Assembly: GCA_007131945.1 (NCBI GenBank)
Contig: SLPP01000253.1
Span: forward strand, 1-11,263
DNA length: 11,263 nt
Direction: 5' to 3'
Source of the DNA: Paracoccaceae bacterium
GTDB lineage: Bacteria > Pseudomonadota > Alphaproteobacteria > Rhodobacterales > Rhodobacteraceae
Shown: piece after piece, positions 6,932-11,263 of the stretch
Numbering within the stretch: the stretch's first letter is position 1
Layout of the letters: each line of letters starts with the position of its first letter
Position numbers and translations under genes: made by a program
The notes under the pieces: model-generated
What the model was told of the DNA's origin: nothing
Database searches by the model: none
The model's input: the letters and a program-made list of their open reading frames with translations, nothing else

Positions 6932-8806
6932 ATGCCCCCGATCCGTTTCCTCTCGCCCGCCCTGGCCGGCCTCGCCGCGCTGGCGGCAAGTCCCGTCCAG
7001 TCCCAGATCGTCGATCTGGGGCGAATCACCGTCCTCGCCACCCGCCTCGCGACCGAGGTCCAGCGTTCCGGCGCGTCGGTCAGCGTTCTCGACCGCGCCG
7101 AGATCGAGGCCAGCGGCGCCACGCAGCTGTCCGACCTTCTGGCGCGGCTGCCCGGCGTCAGCGCCGTTCGGACCGGCGGTCCCGGCACGCAGACCGGTCT
7201 GCGCATCCGCGGCGCCGCGCCGGGCTATGTCGCGGTCTATGTCGACGGCATCCGCATCGACGATCCGACCAGTACCTCGGTCCAGACCGATTTCGGGCAC
7301 ATGACCCTCGACGACATCGAGCGGATCGAGGTGCTCCGCGGCACCCAGTCGGCGCTCTATGGCGGCTCGGCGGTCGGTGGCGTCGTCAGCATCACCACCC
7401 GGCGCCCGGACCGCGACGGCTTCAGCCAGGAAGTGGCCGCCGAGGCCGGCAGCTACCGCAGCCGCGCGGCCCGCTACACGCTGGGCTTCCGCGACGAGCG
7501 CCTGGAGGCGAGCCTGACGCTCGCCCATCGCCGCACGCGCGGCTTCACCGCCTGGGAGGGGATCCCCGGCACGCCCGGCTTCGCCCCGGATGCCGAGCCC
7601 GACGGGTTCGAGGCGACGCGACTCTCGGCCAGCTTCCGCTACCGGGCCAGCGAGGCGCTGACCTTCGGCGTCACGGGGTTCACCCAGCGTTCGCGCAACG
7701 AGTTCGACACCAGCGATGCCTTCTTCGTGATGGACCCCGATTCGGATGCGCTGGCGCGGTGGCGCCAGAGCGGCCTGCGCGTCTTCGCCGAGATCGAGAC
7801 CGGCGCGGTCCAGCACGAGCTGTCGCTCAGCGAGTATCGGATCACGCGCGACATCTTCTTCGACGGCGTTTTCGGCAACGGCTTCGCGGGGCGGCGCAGC
7901 GCGCTTGCCTATCAGGGCGCCGGCACGCTGTCGCCGGACCTGACGCTGGTCTGGGGGGCGGACACGATGCTGGAACGGTCCTCCGCCGACACGCTGCCGG
8001 CGGGGAGCGCGCGCACGCGCACCACCGGTGCATTCGCGCAACTCCTCTGGGCGCCCGGCGATACGCTCGACCTCGGCGCGACCGCACGGATCGACCGCAA
8101 CTCGGCCTTCGGCACCTTCCGCAGCGGGCGGCTGACCGCGGCCTGGCAGGTCACGCCGCAGACCACCCTGCGCGGCGCGCTCGCCCGCGGCTTCCGGCCG
8201 CCCTCGCTCGACGAGCGGTTCGGCGATTACGGCTTCTTCGTCGGCAATCCGGATCTCGAGCCGGAGACCAGCAACAGCGCCGAGATCGGCCTCGACCACC
8301 GCTTTGCCGGGGGGGCGCAGGCGAGCGCGACGCTCTTCTGGCTCGAGACCGACAACCTGATCACCTATGACGCGGTTCCCTTCCCCAACACGCTCGACAA
8401 CGTCCCCGGCACCTCGCGCCGGCGCGGGCTGGAGCTTTGGGGAAGCCTGCCCCTTGGCGAGAGGCTGACGCTCAGCGGCAGCTATACCTATACCGAGGCG
8501 CGCCAGCCCTCGGGCGTCCGCCTGACCCGCGTGCCGCGGCATGACCTGGCGCTGGGGCTCGACGCGGTTCTGGCCGATCGCTGGCGCGGCAGCGTCGATC
8601 TGCAGCGCATCGTCGGGCGCGCCGAGGAATTCGGCACCTCCTTCGACGACTACACGGTGGTCAATGCCAGGCTGCGCTACGCGGTGACCGATACCGCCGA
8701 TCTCTATCTCCGCGTCGAGAACCTCCTCGACCGGCAGTACCAGGAGCTTCCCGGCTATGCGACGCCGGGGCGGTCGTTCCATGCGGGCATTGCGGCGCGT
8801 TTCTGA
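6932..8806 (+). CDS. btuB: TonB-dependent outer-membrane corrinoid receptor, BtuB type
   Basis: A 624-residue outer-membrane receptor that takes up vitamin B12 and related corrinoids using TonB energy. A signal peptide covers about residues 1-25. ITVLATR (32-38) is a likely TonB box. The plug domain runs from about 44 to 158, with LSDLLARLPGV (66-76), IRG (92-94), VYVDGIRIDD (102-111) and IERIEVLRGTQSALYGGSA (129-147). The rest is a beta-barrel; a GFRPPSLDERFG element is near 421-432 and GNPDLEPETS follows. The protein ends in the beta-signal with terminal Phe 624. Length is close to E. coli BtuB. B12 specificity rests on the riboswitch upstream and btuFCD downstream, since receptors of this family also carry iron chelates. 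The start at 6932 has only a modest GGGATGG (6918-6924) upstream, fitting translational control. Confidence 0.93.
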   Translation: MPPIRFLSPALAGLAALAASPVQSQIVDLGRITVLATRLATEVQRSGASVSVLDRAEIEASGATQLSDLLARLPGVSAVRTGGPGTQTGLRIRGAAPGYVAVYVDGIRIDDPTSTSVQTDFGHMTLDDIERIEVLRGTQSALYGGSAVGGVVSITTRRPDRDGFSQEVAAEAGSYRSRAARYTLGFRDERLEASLTLAHRRTRGFTAWEGIPGTPGFAPDAEPDGFEATRLSASFRYRASEALTFGVTGFTQRSRNEFDTSDAFFVMDPDSDALARWRQSGLRVFAEIETGAVQHELSLSEYRITRDIFFDGVFGNGFAGRRSALAYQGAGTLSPDLTLVWGADTMLERSSADTLPAGSARTRTTGAFAQLLWAPGDTLDLGATARIDRNSAFGTFRSGRLTAAWQVTPQTTLRGALARGFRPPSLDERFGDYGFFVGNPDLEPETSNSAEIGLDHRFAGGAQASATLFWLETDNLITYDAVPFPNTLDNVPGTSRRRGLELWGSLPLGERLTLSGSYTYTEARQPSGVRLTRVPRHDLALGLDAVLADRWRGSVDLQRIVGRAEEFGTSFDDYTVVNARLRYAVTDTADLYLRVENLLDRQYQELPGYATPGRSFHAGIAARF

Positions 8807-9614
8807 GGCGGCGGCGCTGGCCGTGGCGCTTCTCGGCGCCGCGGCGGCGTCCGCGGGGCCGCCCGGGAGGGTGGTCTCGATCAACCTGTGCACGGACCAG
8901 CTGGCGATGATGCTCGCGGCGCCCGGGCAACTGGTCTCGGTGAGTCACATCGCCGCCGACCCGCGCGTCTCGCCGCTCGCCGAGGAGGCGGCGCGCTTGC
9001 CGCTCAATCACGGCCAGGCCGAGGAGGTGCATGCGCTGGCGCCCGATCTGGTCCTCGCCGGTCCCTGGACGTCGCGCTACGCGGTGAACCTCCTGCGCCG
9101 GCTCGGGGTCGAGGTGCGCGAACTGCCGGTGGCCGAGCGGCTGGCCGACATCCCGGCGACCGTCGCGCAGATGGGAGAGTGGCTGGGCCGCGAGGCCGAA
9201 GCGGCGGCGCTGATCGAGGACTTCGAGGCGGGGCTCGCCGCGCTGACGCCCGGACCGGGCAGCCGGCCGCGGGCGGTCCTGCATTACGCCAACAACTACA
9301 CTTCCGGCGCCGGCACGCTGGCCGACGAGATCCTCGCCCTCGCCGGGTTCACCAACATCGCCGCCGAGGAGGGGCTCGTCGGCGGCGGCACGCTGCCGAT
9401 GGAGCGGATCGTGATGCTGGCGCCCGACCTGGTCATCACCGGCCAGCGCTATCCCGGTGCGAGCCGGGCCGAGGCGGTGCTGGATCATCCGGCGATGGAA
9501 GCCCTGCGCGACCGGCGGGCGGGCGGGGTGTCCGATGCCGACTGGGTCTGCGGCACGCCGCATGTGCTGCGCGCGCTCGCCCGCCTCGTCGCGCTGCACG
9601 CCGAGGTACGCTGA
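8781..9614 (+). CDS. btuF: Periplasmic corrinoid-binding protein of ABC transporter, BtuF type
   Basis: A 277-residue substrate-binding protein of the helical-backbone (Peripla_BP_2) class, which delivers cobalamin to the BtuCD permease. A signal peptide covers about 1-25 (two Arg pairs, an Ala/Leu core, then ASAG). The mature start VVSINLCTDQL (31-41) is typical of this group. Lobe one runs to about 110 (APDLVLAG at 87-94), a linking helix lies at about 125-155, and lobe two contains APDLVITGQRYPG (214-226). C37 and C257 are the only mature-protein Cys and could form a disulfide. The chosen ATG at 8781 overlaps the end of btuB by 26 bases; an earlier in-frame start at 8757 would add residues before the signal peptide and is less likely. 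Iron-siderophore binding is the alternative, made unlikely by context. Confidence 0.9.
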   Translation: MRALRRVSEAAALAVALLGAAAASAGPPGRVVSINLCTDQLAMMLAAPGQLVSVSHIAADPRVSPLAEEAARLPLNHGQAEEVHALAPDLVLAGPWTSRYAVNLLRRLGVEVRELPVAERLADIPATVAQMGEWLGREAEAAALIEDFEAGLAALTPGPGSRPRAVLHYANNYTSGAGTLADEILALAGFTNIAAEEGLVGGGTLPMERIVMLAPDLVITGQRYPGASRAEAVLDHPAMEALRDRRAGGVSDADWVCGTPHVLRALARLVALHAEVR

Positions 9615-10603
9615 TGCGCTTTGCGCTGCTGCTCGCCGGCCTCGCCCTGCTGGTCGTGGCGCTCTTTGCCGTTTCGCTCATGGTCGGCCCGGCCGGGATC
9701 GCGCCCGCGCGCGCGCTGGCCGCGCTGATCCGCGGCGAGGGGCTGGCCGAGACGCTGGTCATGCGCGAGATCCGGCTGCCGCGGGCGCTGCTCGCGGTGA
9801 TGATCGGCGCGTCGCTGGGGCTTGCCGGGGCGGCGATGCAGGGATACCTGCGCAACCCGCTGGCCGAGCCGGGTCTGATCGGCGTTTCGGGCTCGGCGGC
9901 GCTGGGGGCGGTGCTGGCGCTTCAGACGGGGCTGGCCGCGGCCTTCGCGCTCGCCCTGCCGCTGGCGGCGCTGGCCGGCGCGGTTGTCGCCGTCGGGTTG
10001 ATCCTTCTGCTCGCCGGGCGCACCGGCGGGTCGATCACGCTGATCCTCGCCGGCATCGCGGTCTCGGCCATGGCCGGGGCGCTGACCTCGCTGGTCCTGA
10101 ACCTCTCGCCCAATCCCTTCGCCGCCTCCGAGATCGTCTTCTGGATGATGGGCTCGCTCGCCGACCGGTCGATGGTCCATGTCTGGCTGGCGCTGCCCTT
10201 CATGGTGCTCGGCTGGGTGCTTCTGGCCACGCTCGGTCGCGGCCTCGACGCGCTGACCCTGGGCGAGGACGCGGCCGAGACGCTGGGCGTCTCGCTCGCG
10301 CGGATGCGGCTCGCGCTCGTCGGCGGCACCGCCTGCGTCGTCGGCGCCGGCACGGCGGTCGCCGGCGCGATCGGTTTCGTCGGGCTGGTCGTGCCGCATA
10401 TCCTGCGCCCGGTGGTCGGCGCCCGGCCCTCGCGGCTTCTCGCCGCCTCGGCGCTCGGCGGGGCGGCGATGCTGCTTGCCGCCGATATCGCCGTGCGCCT
10501 GGTCCTGCCCGAACGCGACCTGAAGCTCGGCGTGCTGACCGCGCTCGTCGGCGCGCCGCTCTTTCTGCACCTGATCTACCGCACCCGGCGCGAGGGGCTC
10601 TGA
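9614..10603 (+). CDS. btuC: ABC transporter permease for corrinoids, BtuC type (FecCD family)
   Basis: A 329-residue inner-membrane permease of the FecCD family with about ten hydrophobic helices. Family motifs are RLPRALLAVMIG (54-65), AAMQGYLRNPLAEPGLIGVS (73-92), the coupling loop GEDAAETLG (217-225) that contacts the ATPase, and GAIGFVGLVVPHILRP (251-266). Two copies with two BtuD form the transporter that accepts cobalamin from BtuF. Length equals that of family members. The start shares one base with the btuF stop (TGATG) and has GAGG 7 bases upstream, so it is translationally coupled. Substrate identity comes from the riboswitch and neighbours. Confidence 0.93.
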   Translation: MRFALLLAGLALLVVALFAVSLMVGPAGIAPARALAALIRGEGLAETLVMREIRLPRALLAVMIGASLGLAGAAMQGYLRNPLAEPGLIGVSGSAALGAVLALQTGLAAAFALALPLAALAGAVVAVGLILLLAGRTGGSITLILAGIAVSAMAGALTSLVLNLSPNPFAASEIVFWMMGSLADRSMVHVWLALPFMVLGWVLLATLGRGLDALTLGEDAAETLGVSLARMRLALVGGTACVVGAGTAVAGAIGFVGLVVPHILRPVVGARPSRLLAASALGGAAMLLAADIAVRLVLPERDLKLGVLTALVGAPLFLHLIYRTRREGL

Positions 10604-11263
10604 TGACGCTGCTCGCGCTCTCCAGCCTCCACGCCGCGCGCGGCCCCTGCGACGTGCTGCACGACATCTCGCTCGACGTGGCAGAGGGCGAGTTCGTCGG
10701 CCTTCTGGGGCCGAACGGCGCCGGCAAGACGACGCTGATGCGCGCCGCGCTCGGGCTGATGCCGGCGCGGGGGCGGTCGAACCTCGCCGGGCTCGACCGC
10801 CGGGCGCGGGCGCGCGCCGTCGCCTGGCTGCCGCAGGCGCGCGAGATCGCCTGGCCGGTGGACGTGGAGACCGTCATCACGCTGGGCCGCGCGCCGCATC
10901 TCGCGCCCGGCCAGCGCCCCGGTCCCGCCGACCGCGCCGCGATCGACGCCGCCATCGCGCGGATGGGGCTCGACGGCTTCCGCAGCCGCACCGCGACGCA
11001 GCTTTCCGGCGGCGAGCAGGCGCGGGTGCTGATCGCCCGCGCGCTGGCGCAGGAGACGCCGCTGCTGATGGCCGACGAGCCGACCGCGGGGCTCGACCCG
11101 GCCAGCCAGATCGGCCTGATGGCGCTTTTCGCCGAGACCGCGCGCGAGGGCCGGGCGGTCATCGCCTCGCTGCACGATCTCGGGCTTGCCGTGCGCCACT
11201 GTTCGCGCCTCGTCGTGCTCGACCGCGGCCGAATCGCCGCCGACGGCGCGCCCGAGGCGGTGC
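10603..11263 (+). CDS. btuD: ABC transporter ATP-binding protein for corrinoids, BtuD type, 3' end outside window
   Basis: The 220 visible residues hold a complete ATPase core: Walker A GPNGAGKTT (36-44), Q-loop at Q78 (WLPQAR), ABC signature LSGGEQ (134-139), Walker B LLMADEP (154-160) with catalytic E159, D-loop GLDPAS (163-168) and switch H191. It would power corrinoid import through BtuC. The start overlaps the btuC stop by one base (TGATG), with GAGGGG about 5 bases upstream. The frame is open at the right edge, so only the C-terminal tail (family members are about 250-260 residues) is missing. The sequence alone cannot separate B12 from iron-chelate or haem ATPases; operon context decides. 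Confidence 0.92.
   Translation, partial: MTLLALSSLHAARGPCDVLHDISLDVAEGEFVGLLGPNGAGKTTLMRAALGLMPARGRSNLAGLDRRARARAVAWLPQAREIAWPVDVETVITLGRAPHLAPGQRPGPADRAAIDAAIARMGLDGFRSRTATQLSGGEQARVLIARALAQETPLLMADEPTAGLDPASQIGLMALFAETAREGRAVIASLHDLGLAVRHCSRLVVLDRGRIAADGAPEAV

Noticed and set aside
6847..8370. Plus-strand reading frame of 507 codons overlapping btuB
   Set aside because: It is Arg/Pro/Ala-rich without domains and runs in the wrong frame through btuB. Its start region is the structured riboswitch leader. The ATG at 6874 is kept as a regulatory observation only.
6893..8893. Minus-strand reading frame of 666 codons opposite btuB
   Set aside because: Length alone is impressive, but it is an antisense shadow of a GC-rich gene whose receptor motifs are complete on the plus strand; no domain is visible in the antisense product.
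8888..9613. Upstream extension of the btuC frame through btuF
   Set aside because: The extension is Arg/Gly/Ala-rich shadow sequence. The permease proper begins at 9614, with a ribosome-binding site and a TGATG junction.

Overview
The window is very GC-rich, and the third codon position is almost always G or C. The gene content (a Mrp-type cation/proton antiporter operon, a riboswitch-led vitamin B12 uptake operon, a twin-motif CDGSH protein and a small secreted cytochrome c) fits an alphaproteobacterium, most likely of the Rhodobacterales. That assignment is an inference from composition and gene style; no taxonomic marker is present.

Layout. (1) Positions 1-563, minus strand: a two-gene unit with a small CDGSH iron-sulfur protein upstream and a secreted monohaem cytochrome c downstream, the latter cut by the window edge. 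(2) Positions 564-773: a divergent intergenic region that must carry the start signals for both flanking units and holds a strong GC hairpin just before mrpA. (3) Positions 774-6543, plus strand: a complete seven-gene mrpABCDEFG (mnhABCDEFG) operon, with every gene touching or overlapping the next. Its products build one membrane complex that exports Na+ (or K+) in exchange for H+. mrpA and mrpB are separate genes rather than fused. (4) Positions 6544-6931: a non-coding leader holding a weak candidate promoter, a full cobalamin (B12) riboswitch at about 6620-6791, and about 140 nt of further structured RNA that looks like its expression platform. (5) Positions 6932-11263, plus strand: btuB-btuF-btuC-btuD, the corrinoid uptake route: outer-membrane TonB-dependent receptor, periplasmic binding protein, inner-membrane permease and ATPase (btuD is cut by the right edge). 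Overlapping starts and stops tie these genes together, so one riboswitch can set the level of the whole pathway.

No broken gene, insertion sequence, tRNA, rRNA, CRISPR array or island boundary was seen. I do not see a wholly new biological system. The parts most worth a second look are the downstream part of the B12 leader (6792-6931), where mutually exclusive pairings can be drawn around the btuB ribosome-binding site and a strong Shine-Dalgarno/AUG pair sits out of frame in a hairpin, and the unexplained pairing of a CDGSH protein with a secreted cytochrome c.
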